From assembly GCA_021799035.1 (NCBI GenBank), contig JAJZBG010000021.1, positions 1 through 38,980 on the forward strand: a stretch of DNA of 38,980 nt. Direction: 5' to 3'. Source of the stretch: Actinomycetes bacterium. Its GTDB lineage: Bacteria > Actinomycetota > Acidimicrobiia > Acidimicrobiales > Acidimicrobiaceae. Numbering within the stretch: position 1 is the first letter of the stretch; every line of letters starts with the position of its first letter. The notes beneath the pieces were generated by a model. The model worked only from the letters and a program-made list of their open reading frames with translations, was not told the DNA's origin and ran no database searches. Made by a program: the position numbers and the translations under genes. This document shows, one piece after another, positions 1-7,000 of the stretch.

Positions 1-27
1 CTATCTAGTACAATGAAGGAGACCACC

Positions 28-273
28 ATGGCAATCACGGCAACTGAAGCTCGGAGAAATCTATTCCCTCTTATCGAGCGAGTTAATAATGACCGGGAGC
101 CCGTTGAGATCATGTCGAGAAAGGGAAACGCCGTGCTCATGTCGAAAGAGGACTATGAGGAGCTGGAAGAAACGGCTCATCTGCTCCGGTCCCCCTCAAA
201 CGCACTACGTCTGCTTGAAAGCCTCAAGCAAGCCAAAGCTGGAGAACGCCAAGAGCATCAGCTGAGCAAGTGA
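28..273 (+). CDS. yefM: YefM/Phd-family antitoxin
   Basis: This 81-residue protein would be the labile antitoxin of a type II toxin-antitoxin pair. It would neutralise the downstream YoeB-like RNase and repress its own operon. It has the YefM/Phd pattern: an N-terminal segment reading AITATEARRNLFPLIERV, then a VEIMSRKGNAVLMSKEDYEEL segment typical of the DNA-binding fold, and a charged C-terminal tail that would wrap the toxin. An ATG at 13 is in frame, but the ATG at 28 is preferred because AAGGAG (16-21) lies 6 bases upstream of it. The stop codon overlaps the start of the toxin gene (GTGA), as expected for a coupled pair. The promoter lies mostly outside the window. Confidence 0.93.
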   Translation: MAITATEARRNLFPLIERVNNDREPVEIMSRKGNAVLMSKEDYEELEETAHLLRSPSNALRLLESLKQAKAGERQEHQLSK

Positions 274-527
274 GAATTGTCTTTACCGCCATCGGGTGGG
301 AAGACTACACCTTCTGGCTTTCGGCGGACAGGGCGACTCTCAGACGCATCAACCGACTGATCGAAGATATCGTGAGTAATCCATTCGCGGGTATCGGCAA
401 GCCTGAACCGTTGCGTTATGCCCTCGCCGGTTGCTGGTCGCGGCGAATCAGTGAAGAGCACAGGCTGGTCTATATAGTCGATAGTGACGACATTGTAATC
501 TTGCAAGCAAGATACCACTATGGATAG
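270..527 (+). CDS. yoeB: YoeB-type mRNA endoribonuclease toxin
   Basis: This 85-residue RelE/YoeB-fold toxin would cleave mRNA in the ribosomal A site. The residues known to matter in E. coli YoeB all line up by number: Glu46 (KPEPL), Arg65 (EEHRLVY), and the C-terminal His83-Tyr84 (ARYHYG). The length equals the family norm, so the toxin looks intact and probably active. Translation starts at a GTG overlapping the antitoxin TGA by four bases, which implies translational coupling. The pair lies at the edge of a region with a truncated gene copy, so a role in stabilising the neighbourhood is possible but is only inference. Confidence 0.95.
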   Translation: MRIVFTAIGWEDYTFWLSADRATLRRINRLIEDIVSNPFAGIGKPEPLRYALAGCWSRRISEEHRLVYIVDSDDIVILQARYHYG

Positions 528-576
528 CGCGTCCGTGCCGCACTTTTGAGAATCTCGACGCGAAGTTTTCGCCTTC

Positions 577-920
577 AGACTCGCTGCCTAGCTCTCCCCC
601 AGATCCTCTTCTACTAACACGTCTACAAGTGCGGGTCCGTCGTGCGAGAAGGCCCATTCGAGTGCTGGGTCCAGTTCAGACTGGCTCTGCACGATCCTGC
701 CTTCCACGCCGAATCCGCGTGCCAAACTCACTATGTCTACGTTCGGAGGCGTAAGATCGACACCCATGAATCGGCCTTTTTCGACTGCCTGACCTTTGTA
801 TGCGACAAGGCCGGCCTTGACAGCAAGGTATTTCCTATTGTTCGGTACAACGATCTTCACGGGAAGATTTTCTCTAGCCGCAGTCCAAAGAGCCTGGACG
901 GTGAACATCAAGCTGCCGTC
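577..920. repeat. Direct repeat, left copy (partner 13675-14018)
   Basis: A 344-base segment is repeated in the same orientation exactly 13,098 bases downstream. From 584 to 920 there are 7 mismatches and no gaps; homology fades at 577-583 and stops at 920. Recombination between the copies would delete or circularise the intervening region of roughly 13.1 kb. Confidence 0.93.
588..920 (-). pseudogene. 3' remnant of benzoylformate-decarboxylase-like gene
   Basis: This leftward fragment encodes about the last 110 residues of the ThDP enzyme that is intact at 13686-15326. It begins inside the cofactor-binding GDGSLMFTVQALW region and continues to the same C-terminus and stop. Homology ends abruptly at 920, and an in-frame TAG follows a few codons upstream, so it cannot be expressed as a full enzyme. 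Against the intact gene, 7 of 337 bases differ (584-920), yet only one residue changes (Val for Ile in PPN[V/I]DIV). This suggests both copies were under selection before the left one was truncated, or that the copy came from a close relative. The PP, pyrimidine and central domains are missing. Confidence 0.9.
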
Positions 921-935
921 GTTCTAAATAACTGC

Positions 936-964
936 TTGACACCTGGAGGCCATCAAGATACCGT
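936..964 (+). promoter_or_regulatory. Possible promoter of the 1088 gene
   Basis: TTGACA at 936-941 is followed after 17 bases by TACCGT at 959-964. The -35 box is perfect and the -10 box weak. It lies just beyond the truncated gene copy and about 125 bases before the ATG at 1088. No GGAAT-type operator like those at 9808 and 12462 follows it. Confidence 0.35.
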
Positions 965-1087
965 TGGTCGAGTGATGCCGCCACCGGCAAATAGCAAACT
1001 GACTTACGAACTCTAAGCCTTTTCTTCTTACTTTGAACTTGGCGGCCACGATCCCGAATTCTGACCGAAAAGAAGGGGCGCAACGTT

Positions 1088-1849
1088 ATGGCAGCTTACG
1101 GGTACCGCGCGACGATTGGGCTTATAGTTCCGCCGCGCACAAATGAAACCATCCTTTACGAAATGATGAAAGTGGCTCCTGAAGGGGTCAGCTGGTGCGT
1201 TTCGACACTCTGCCTCGTCGAGCAGGAACATGAAGCGTATCGAAAAGCCCTCGATATGACTGAGGTGTGTGCCGCCGAACTTGTGGCACGAGGAGCAAAA
1301 GCGTTAACCTACGCCGGCCTTCCCCCCATCAACGCGCAGGGACCTCGCTATCACGAAGAAATGACAAGGAGAATGAAAAGTGCAGCTCCACCCTCAATGC
1401 CCGTAATAACAGATCTCGGCGCAATGCTGGAGGCCATGGAGCTTCTAAAGATGAGACGTGTCACTGTAATAAGCAACTACAAGCAGGAGATGCTAGACCG
1501 CCTGATCGCCGCTCTCAATGCTTACGATGTTGAAGTCGTAAGCAGCAAGGGAATCCATCTTTCGCTTGCCCAGCAGATGACTGAGGCATCGTTTAACACT
1601 GCTTACGACATGGCCATTGACGCGTATAAGAACAATCCCCACACTGATGGCTTCTTCTTCGCATGCCCACAATGGCCTCTAGTGGGCAACATAGATCGGA
1701 TCGAAAGAGAAACTGGGCTTCCTGCCATTACTCAGCTGCAGGTGCTCTCCTGGTGGGTACTTAAAGAACTCGGAATACCAAGTACAGTCGCGAATGCAGG
1801 GAGACTTCTCTCCACGGAGTTTATCGGAGCTGGCGCCGCCGGTACGTGA
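1088..1849 (+). CDS. Asp/Glu racemase-superfamily protein, AMDase/maleate isomerase-like
   Basis: This 253-residue protein has the two-lobed fold signature of the arylmalonate decarboxylase (AMDase)/maleate isomerase group: an N-terminal strand ATIGLIVPPRTNE, then a first catalytic loop around residue 77 (LTYAGLPP) and a second around Cys193 (GFFFACPQWP). Maleate isomerases and racemases have a cysteine in both loops, whereas AMDase has Gly74 and Cys188. This protein has Gly77 and Cys193, the AMDase-like pattern. A decarboxylation or one-base reaction on a malonate-like or 2-substituted acid is therefore more likely than two-base racemisation; the substrate is unknown. AGAAGGGG lies upstream of the ATG. 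A strong hairpin follows the stop, so it is probably monocistronic. Confidence 0.8.
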   Translation: MAAYGYRATIGLIVPPRTNETILYEMMKVAPEGVSWCVSTLCLVEQEHEAYRKALDMTEVCAAELVARGAKALTYAGLPPINAQGPRYHEEMTRRMKSAAPPSMPVITDLGAMLEAMELLKMRRVTVISNYKQEMLDRLIAALNAYDVEVVSSKGIHLSLAQQMTEASFNTAYDMAIDAYKNNPHTDGFFFACPQWPLVGNIDRIERETGLPAITQLQVLSWWVLKELGIPSTVANAGRLLSTEFIGAGAAGT

Positions 1850-1895
1850 TGCTCGCTCCAAATGGGGCTGATCTCGAACTCTCCAACCATGTCTC

Positions 1896-1929
1896 CCCTG
1901 CCCACACGCATTTACGCGTGTGGGCAGGG
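1896..1929 (+). terminator. Strong hairpin terminator after the 1088 gene
   Basis: A perfect 14-bp stem (CCCTGCCCACACGC at 1896-1909 pairing with 1916-1929) closes a 6-base loop, 46 bases after the stop at 1849. There is no U-tract on either strand. It sits between convergent genes and could act in both directions. Confidence 0.75.
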
Positions 1930-2258
1930 TGATTCATGCTCGAACGTCGCACCAACTTCGTCTATTCGATCGGTATCCGAGTAGACGCAACATTGTATTC
2001 CGTAGTGAGTGTCTTCTACCACATCACTCAATACGTCGACTGCGACCGCATGAATTCGGAGTCGCGAAAGTCCATCGGATGTCTTTCAAGGGAGGCGAGA
2101 GGTAATTGGACCCAGGTTCTCTCGAAGCCGTCAGCAAGACTAGACGTTGATCTCGTTATCTGCGCAGCGACAACAAGCAGATATCAATCCGATCTGATCA
2201 CAAGTGCCACTCCGGCCTGAGAATTAGGGCGCGCAAGCCAAAATCTCTTGCACCGTCA
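1930..2258. other. Convergent intergenic region
   Basis: No credible gene is present. A 94-codon ORF at 1936-2220 starts inside the terminator hairpin, lacks a ribosome site and resembles nothing known. Near the right end, GGCGCGC (2228-2234) can pair with GCGCGCC (2262-2268), which overlaps the end of the leftward gene, around a 27-base loop. This is a weak candidate terminator for that gene. Confidence 0.4.
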
Positions 2259-2990
2259 TTAGCGCGCCAAGGCAAGCTCGCCAAAGACCCGCCCATGTTG
2301 GGCGAGTCCCGCATCCCTCACGTTGCATAGCGAAAAGGCACCCCAAATCATTGCCATCGTGCTCGTGATCACCGGCACACCAGTTTCACGTTCAAGTGAA
2401 GGTACGTCAGGAACCGTGAAGTGACCACATGGCGCGTAAATTGCGTCTGCAGTGGGGTCGGCAAAAAAGGTCCGCTTTGCATGATGGTAGGCGTCGCCCA
2501 AAGAAATGTTGTGGATCTCAGCCACATCACGCTTCAGACCACTAATCGTGGAGATTTCGAAGCCGCTCCCCTCAAGGAAGACCCGTACCTTGAGATCTTG
2601 ATCTTCGTGATATGGAGAGGCAACTGCCACGCGCTTCGCCCCGACTTGTCTAAGTGCTTGCACCGCAGCAGTCTGGCTCGTCGTAGCTGGAATACCTGTT
2701 TCGGACTCAATCTTCTCTATGAGTTCAGCGTCAGCACCAAGGCCAAGATTTCGCACAATCGGAGCGCCCGCTGCAACAATGCAGTCGACATTCCTTGCAG
2801 CTAAATAGCTCACCGCCCTGTCAATCTCAGAGTTCGCCCTAGTTATGTCCGACTCGTGCAATATCTGAATCGACAGCTGCGTCATAGCCAAGGTGACTCC
2901 CTCAGGTGCAATCCGAAAGAAATCAGTCAGCAGAGTCTCTGCAACCACCGCAGGATAAATGAGGCCAACCCTACATCGCCATCCCCACAT
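2259..2990 (-). CDS. AMDase-like racemase-superfamily protein
   Basis: This 243-residue protein is a second AMDase/maleate-isomerase-like protein, divergent from the one at 1088. The opening strand is CRVGLIYPAVVAET. The first catalytic loop is IVAAGAPIV, with Gly75 where maleate isomerase has Cys. The second loop is IYAPCGHFTV, with Cys188. The Gly75/Cys188 pair falls almost exactly at the Gly74/Cys188 positions of Bordetella AMDase, so a single-cysteine decarboxylase or related mechanism is plausible; the substrate is not known. GGAGGA lies 9 bases upstream of the ATG. It is the last gene of a leftward cluster (4785, 3945, 2990) but is separated from the SDR by 184 bases, so it may have its own promoter. 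Confidence 0.8.
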   Translation of the reverse strand: MWGWRCRVGLIYPAVVAETLLTDFFRIAPEGVTLAMTQLSIQILHESDITRANSEIDRAVSYLAARNVDCIVAAGAPIVRNLGLGADAELIEKIESETGIPATTSQTAAVQALRQVGAKRVAVASPYHEDQDLKVRVFLEGSGFEISTISGLKRDVAEIHNISLGDAYHHAKRTFFADPTADAIYAPCGHFTVPDVPSLERETGVPVITSTMAMIWGAFSLCNVRDAGLAQHGRVFGELALAR

Positions 2991-3174
2991 ATCTTTGTTC
3001 CTCCTTCCATCAGCTACGAAAATGCCTGCCCAATTCGGGACCCACCTACGCTCCGAAGCTCGGATCGATTACTTAGGACGGAAGGGCCAATGGAGCCACG
3101 CCCACGCATCCTTGCCACTTGCAGAGAATCATTACCCAGGTTTCCCAGAAAGACGCCGAGGGATCCGCCCAGGT

Positions 3175-3945
3175 TTACGCATCGATAGTCTGCCCGCCAT
3201 CCACCACCAGTGCGTGACCAGTCACAAAGGAAGACTCTTCAGAAGCCAGGAACAGTGCTGCATAGGCGATCTCCTTGGGGTCAGCCAGTCTTCCCATGAC
3301 TGCATTCAACGATGCGAGCTCTTGCTCGTATCCCGCCGGGTCTTGGGCCTCGTTAATGTGGCGGCGCAAGCGCGGAGTATCCGTTGCACCAGGGCAGATG
3401 CAGTTGACCCTAATGCTAGGACCATAATCGAGCGCCATCTGCTTTGTAAGCATAAGGACTCCACCTTTTGAAGCGCAATAGGCTGGATACCTAGTCGTGG
3501 CCAGCAACGAAAAGGTCGATGCAGTGTTTACGATATTGCCTTTCCCGCGCGAAAGAAAGTGGGGTATCGCTGCCTTGGAGCTTTGAAATATCCCTGTAAG
3601 GTTGATGCCTATTACAGTATCCCACTGTTCCTCTTCGAGTTCGTGCACACTTCCTCGGATCCCAGTGCCAGCGTTATTGAATAGTATGTCCAGATCACCG
3701 AACTCACTCACAACGGCCCGGATCATACCCTGTGTATCAGCGCTGCTCCGAACATCGGCATGGATCCCGACAGCCTCGCCGCCCTCGGCCTTGATCATCT
3801 TCGCGGTCTCTTCTGCGAACTCGGGCACCAGGTCAACACACCCAACCCTTGCTCCCTCGGAAGCGAAAAGTAGCGCAGCTGCACGACCAATACCTGAACC
3901 TGCTCCAGTAATTAGAGCAATCTTGTTCTCAAGCCTTAAAGACAT
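3175..3945 (-). CDS. SDR-family NAD(P)-dependent dehydrogenase
   Basis: This 256-residue classical short-chain dehydrogenase has the Rossmann motif TGAGSGIG near the N-terminus, Asp at the end of strand 2 (CVDLVPE, suggesting NAD preference), NNAG, the catalytic Ser in the NTAST segment, and Tyr-x3-Lys in YPAYCASKGG. The end GHALVVDGGQ is typical of FabG-like and secondary-alcohol dehydrogenases. The Met at 3945 (MSLRLENK) is preferred over the in-frame start at 3981 because it fits the family start and AAAGGGGG lies upstream. It is 36 bases after the Cys-less racemase-fold gene and probably cotranscribed. Oxidation of a hydroxy acid or alcohol made by its neighbours is the likely role, which is inference. 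Confidence 0.88.
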   Translation of the reverse strand: MSLRLENKIALITGAGSGIGRAAALLFASEGARVGCVDLVPEFAEETAKMIKAEGGEAVGIHADVRSSADTQGMIRAVVSEFGDLDILFNNAGTGIRGSVHELEEEQWDTVIGINLTGIFQSSKAAIPHFLSRGKGNIVNTASTFSLLATTRYPAYCASKGGVLMLTKQMALDYGPSIRVNCICPGATDTPRLRRHINEAQDPAGYEQELASLNAVMGRLADPKEIAYAALFLASEESSFVTGHALVVDGGQTIDA

Positions 3946-3981
3946 TGTTGGATCTGCCCCCTTTCTATGGCCGCAGCGCAC

Positions 3982-4785
3982 TCATTGCCGAGACCTCCAG
4001 GATGCCACTTCTGCATGACTCCGAAGTTCACTCTCCGCCAGCAACCTGCCCACGCCTGACACCGCATCTCGAATGCCCATAAGGCTGAAAGCAAGCCACA
4101 TTTCCGTGGCAAGTGCCCAAATAACGGGAATACCCAGGTCTTGCTCAAGAAGGGAGATGACTGGTGCAACATCCCAACCGCCCCCATTAATGTAAAGACC
4201 GTCCACGGGTCCATCTAGGGCCGTGACACCAGTTTTGCAGTGCCGGTAGACCTCCTCGTGAGACACGTTATGCAGCCCCAGCATCGAAGTGGAATAAAGG
4301 CCCTCATCCCCAGTCGCAGCAAGACCGGGCAGAAATTCAGTCTCGATACCCTGAGCTTCGAAGTAATTGGCTATTCCCTTGTTCAGCTCTTCGCGAAAAT
4401 AAGTTGCAACTGCAATTCGTCCAATACCGAGTGCCTTTGCAGCAGAAACGTGAGGCGCCATGCCAGTCACCACGGGAACGCCAAGTGCCTCTTCAAGGTT
4501 TTGACGCCACCGCTTTTCATGTTCAGGGCCTCGAAGAATGAATGGCGGGGACCCGCTTATAACGATTATGTCGCAGCCCCATCTACGCAGGTCCGCCGCA
4601 ACCGCCTCCGCAAGCTGAAAAGTGCTTGTCTCATCAGAGAAACTCCCCTTCTCCCCGCTAAAAAATCCAAGAGACGCGGGTGCGCACTCAACTCCGGGTG
4701 GCAGGTTACGATACCAAAAAGCGAAGCTCTTACCTCGGTAAGTTGGCTTAATCAGGCCTATATGACCACGCCAATTAGCTGACAT
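3982..4785 (-). CDS. Racemase/AMDase-fold protein lacking both catalytic cysteines
   Basis: This 267-residue protein is closely related to the 12751 product. Both open with W-R-G-H-x-G-L-I-x-P-T-Y-R-G-K and share FAFWYxNLPxGVEC, GSPPFIL, VPVVTGMAPH and LYINGGGWD. The overall fold matches AMDase/maleate isomerase. However, the first catalytic loop reads VISGSPPFI (Gly78) and the second reads LYINGGGWD (Gly201 where the 1088 protein has Cys193), so neither catalytic cysteine is present. The chemistry must differ from known family members, or the protein binds rather than converts. The start is set at 4785 because the paralogue begins at the same place; the in-frame codon at 4833 adds 16 residues without homology. 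It heads the leftward 4785-3945(-2990) cluster. Confidence 0.82.
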   Translation of the reverse strand: MSANWRGHIGLIKPTYRGKSFAFWYRNLPPGVECAPASLGFFSGEKGSFSDETSTFQLAEAVAADLRRWGCDIIVISGSPPFILRGPEHEKRWRQNLEEALGVPVVTGMAPHVSAAKALGIGRIAVATYFREELNKGIANYFEAQGIETEFLPGLAATGDEGLYSTSMLGLHNVSHEEVYRHCKTGVTALDGPVDGLYINGGGWDVAPVISLLEQDLGIPVIWALATEMWLAFSLMGIRDAVSGVGRLLAESELRSHAEVASWRSRQ

Positions 4786-4881
4786 GTTTTGTGCCCCTCT
4801 TCTCTTGGATTTGCTTTCAAACGCCCAACGCAAGCTACCGCGCCGATTACATCTTCACCTAGATCAAGCGAGCTGACTGCG

Positions 4882-4921
4882 GTGACGGGATCTGCAGAAC
4901 AAACAAGGTAGATCCCGTCAC
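4882..4921 (-). terminator. Terminator after the first ABC importer operon
   Basis: A perfect 12-bp inverted repeat (GTGACGGGATCT at 4882-4893 with 4910-4921) encloses a 16-base loop. It begins 12 bases past the stop of the solute-binding gene. With a one-base bulge the stem extends two further pairs. It separates the importer operon from the gene starting at 4785. Confidence 0.75.
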
Positions 4922-4933
4922 GCGCAGGGAAGA

Positions 4934-6253
4934 TCAGCCAATCAGGCTTTGTATCTTCGATGCAGGAATTGTTCCCAGCGATGTAGTATCGCCGTTAATG
5001 TTGGTCTTCACCGCTTCGTAGTCTGATGACACGGTGTGGTACTTGGTGAAGGTGAACGGGCCCGAAACACCGTAGTACTTGATCGGCTTGTGCTCTTTAA
5101 TGAGCTTGTAACCTTGAGCATACGTGTAGACCGTAGTGACGCCGGGCCCAGGCGTGGTGACCTTCACGATATCGTTAACGTATTTCTGCGGATTTGTGGA
5201 GCCCGCCAGGTCCATGGCTAGAGCAGCGATTATGGTCGAGTCGAACATATTCCCTGCCGCATTCTCCGGTGGCTCATTGTTCAGCTTCTTATACAGCGTG
5301 TTGAATGTGTCGACCGAGGGACCAGTGGGAGGGGACGGAATGATCGATACCACTGACTTCTGGTAGTACGAGGCTCCAGCGGCCTTTACATACGACGCCG
5401 CGGATGTCAGGTCGCTGCCAATCAGTGGAATGTTGCCCCCGCCCTGCTGCTGAAGGGTCGTAAGATACAGGCCCGCACCTGGCGTCGTGGACTCCTGGAA
5501 CAGTATGGCATCAGGATGTGAGTGGATAGTGTTCTGGACTTCAGCTACTAAAGAACCGGCATTCGCAGGCAGTGTTACGTCAGCAACGACGTTAATTCCG
5601 AGCTGCTTGCACGCAGTCAAGATGGGATCCTTCAGGGTCTGTGCTCCTTGGGACGAGTCAAGGACTACAGCAACATTCTTGTACCCCTTCATTGAGGCAT
5701 AGACTGCCATGGCGGTTCCGTTTACCGCGTCCGAAGGTGTTGCTCGAAATTCGTAGGGAAGAATCTGGTGGTCGAGAGATGGGTCTCCAATCCTATTGAA
5801 GTTGACCATATGATCCCTCATCGCGATCGGAAGTGCATTAGGCCAATCGGGCGCAGCAAATGCCATGAGCGCAGATATGTTGTCTGTAGCAAGCATCTGC
5901 TGGGTCTGCGTTACCGCGTCGACTGGATCATAGCCATCATCCGCAGATATGACCTTTACTGGGCGGCCAAGGATGCCGCCATTGTGGTTGATCACGTAAG
6001 CAGCCGTTTGTGTGCCGGTGACGAAGGTCTTCCCAATGAAAGCTGCAGGACCTGTCAGCCCGGTGACGACTCCAATGTTCACCGGCTTTCCACTCAGTTT
6101 CGCCGACGACGAAGAGCCACCAGTCGTCCCGGTGCTCGACGATGACGGCGCACTCGATCCACACGCCGCAGTCAGGACTGCGACGGTAGAAACGAGCACA
6201 ACTCCATAACTCGCGCGGTGCCGTTTTGCAATATTCTTTGGTACCTTTCGCAT
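4934..6253 (-). CDS. Branched-chain-type ABC transporter solute-binding protein
   Basis: This 439-residue extracytoplasmic ligand-binding protein belongs to the Peripla_BP_6/LivJ family. It has a basic N-terminus, a hydrophobic segment (YGVVLVSTVAVLTAACGSS) ending in a lipobox-like TAAC, and a Ser/Thr/Gly-rich tether. The mature domain then opens with PVNIGVVTGLTGPAAFIG. Such proteins bind amino acids, amides, or aromatic and dicarboxylic acids; the ligand cannot be read here. A G-rich ribosome site sits just upstream of the ATG. Unusually for Liv operons it is the last gene of the set (LivH, LivMG, LivF, then this one) and is followed by a strong terminator. Confidence 0.92.
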   Translation of the reverse strand: MRKVPKNIAKRHRASYGVVLVSTVAVLTAACGSSAPSSSSTGTTGGSSSSAKLSGKPVNIGVVTGLTGPAAFIGKTFVTGTQTAAYVINHNGGILGRPVKVISADDGYDPVDAVTQTQQMLATDNISALMAFAAPDWPNALPIAMRDHMVNFNRIGDPSLDHQILPYEFRATPSDAVNGTAMAVYASMKGYKNVAVVLDSSQGAQTLKDPILTACKQLGINVVADVTLPANAGSLVAEVQNTIHSHPDAILFQESTTPGAGLYLTTLQQQGGGNIPLIGSDLTSAASYVKAAGASYYQKSVVSIIPSPPTGPSVDTFNTLYKKLNNEPPENAAGNMFDSTIIAALAMDLAGSTNPQKYVNDIVKVTTPGPGVTTVYTYAQGYKLIKEHKPIKYYGVSGPFTFTKYHTVSSDYEAVKTNINGDTTSLGTIPASKIQSLIG

Positions 6254-6289
6254 ATTCCCCCCCTTTTTATTGCAGCCGTCTTTATTGAC

Positions 6290-7000
6290 CTAGCTTTGCC
6301 CTTGAAGTTCTGCCTCCATGAACAATCCTTCAAGATCTTCGCGAGCAGCGAGATCTGCTGCTTGCTCGTGCAATCGAACAGCTCCGCTTGCGAGCAGATA
6401 GCTGTCATTTGAGTTGGCAAGAGCCAACCTCACATTCTGCTCGACTACACAAATTCCCATACCCTGCTCGGCAAGCCGCTTCAGGTAACCCCACAGCGTT
6501 CCAGCTATTGCCGGCGAAAGCCCCGCCGTGGGCTCGTCGACAAGAAGAAAATCCGGATTTCCCATCAGGGCTCTTCCGATTGCAACCATTGTCTGCTGAC
6601 CACCGCTCAGCTTGCCCGCAGGCTTGCGCAACACGCTCTTTAGCACCTCAAAAAGCTCGAGCACGTCATCGATGGATGCTCCCGTCTTCGCGTAGCCGCC
6701 GATCTCAAGATTCTCTGCAACCGAAAGACTTGGAAAAACATTCGATAGTTGCGGCACATAGCCAATTCCCAATTGAGCCATGTGTTCGGTGCGAACAGGC
6801 ATAATGGATTTGCCGTCGATGAGAATGTCCCCGTCATGTATTCTGATCAGGCCCATAAGGGCCTTCAGAAAAGTGGATTTGCCAGCACCATTGGGGCCAA
6901 TTATGCACGTGACGCTGCCCTGAGCGACAGCCACTGAAACATCAGATATGATCACCATATCCCGATAGCCGGCAGTAAGACCCTTACATTCGAGCTTCAT
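6290..7000 (-). CDS. livF: LivF-type ABC transporter ATPase
   Basis: This 236-residue ATP-binding subunit of a Liv-type importer has a Walker A GPNGAGKST, a Q-loop in GYVPQLSNVFPSLSV, a signature LSGGQQ, a Walker B FLLVDEPTAGLSP and an H-loop position occupied by Gln (VVEQN), which is normal for LivF. It overlaps the end of the fused LivM-LivG gene by 17 bases, so translation is probably coupled. It would power uptake through LivH and the LivM half of the fusion, pairing with the LivG half as the second ATPase. Confidence 0.93.
   Translation of the reverse strand: MKLECKGLTAGYRDMVIISDVSVAVAQGSVTCIIGPNGAGKSTFLKALMGLIRIHDGDILIDGKSIMPVRTEHMAQLGIGYVPQLSNVFPSLSVAENLEIGGYAKTGASIDDVLELFEVLKSVLRKPAGKLSGGQQTMVAIGRALMGNPDFLLVDEPTAGLSPAIAGTLWGYLKRLAEQGMGICVVEQNVRLALANSNDSYLLASGAVRLHEQAADLAAREDLEGLFMEAELQGQS

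Noticed and set aside
577-920. The direct repeat as an insertion sequence or integron-type element
   Set aside because: It lies within a coding sequence, has no terminal inverted repeats or transposase, and has no target-site duplication at its edges.
642-1016. 124-codon rightward ORF over the truncated gene (similar one at 13740-14132)
   Set aside because: It is the antisense shadow of the ThDP coding sequence. The similarity of the two comes from the repeat, not from a second gene.
1936-2220. 94-codon ORF in the 1.9-2.2 kb gap
   Set aside because: It starts just after the terminator stem, has no ribosome site and no recognisable domain.
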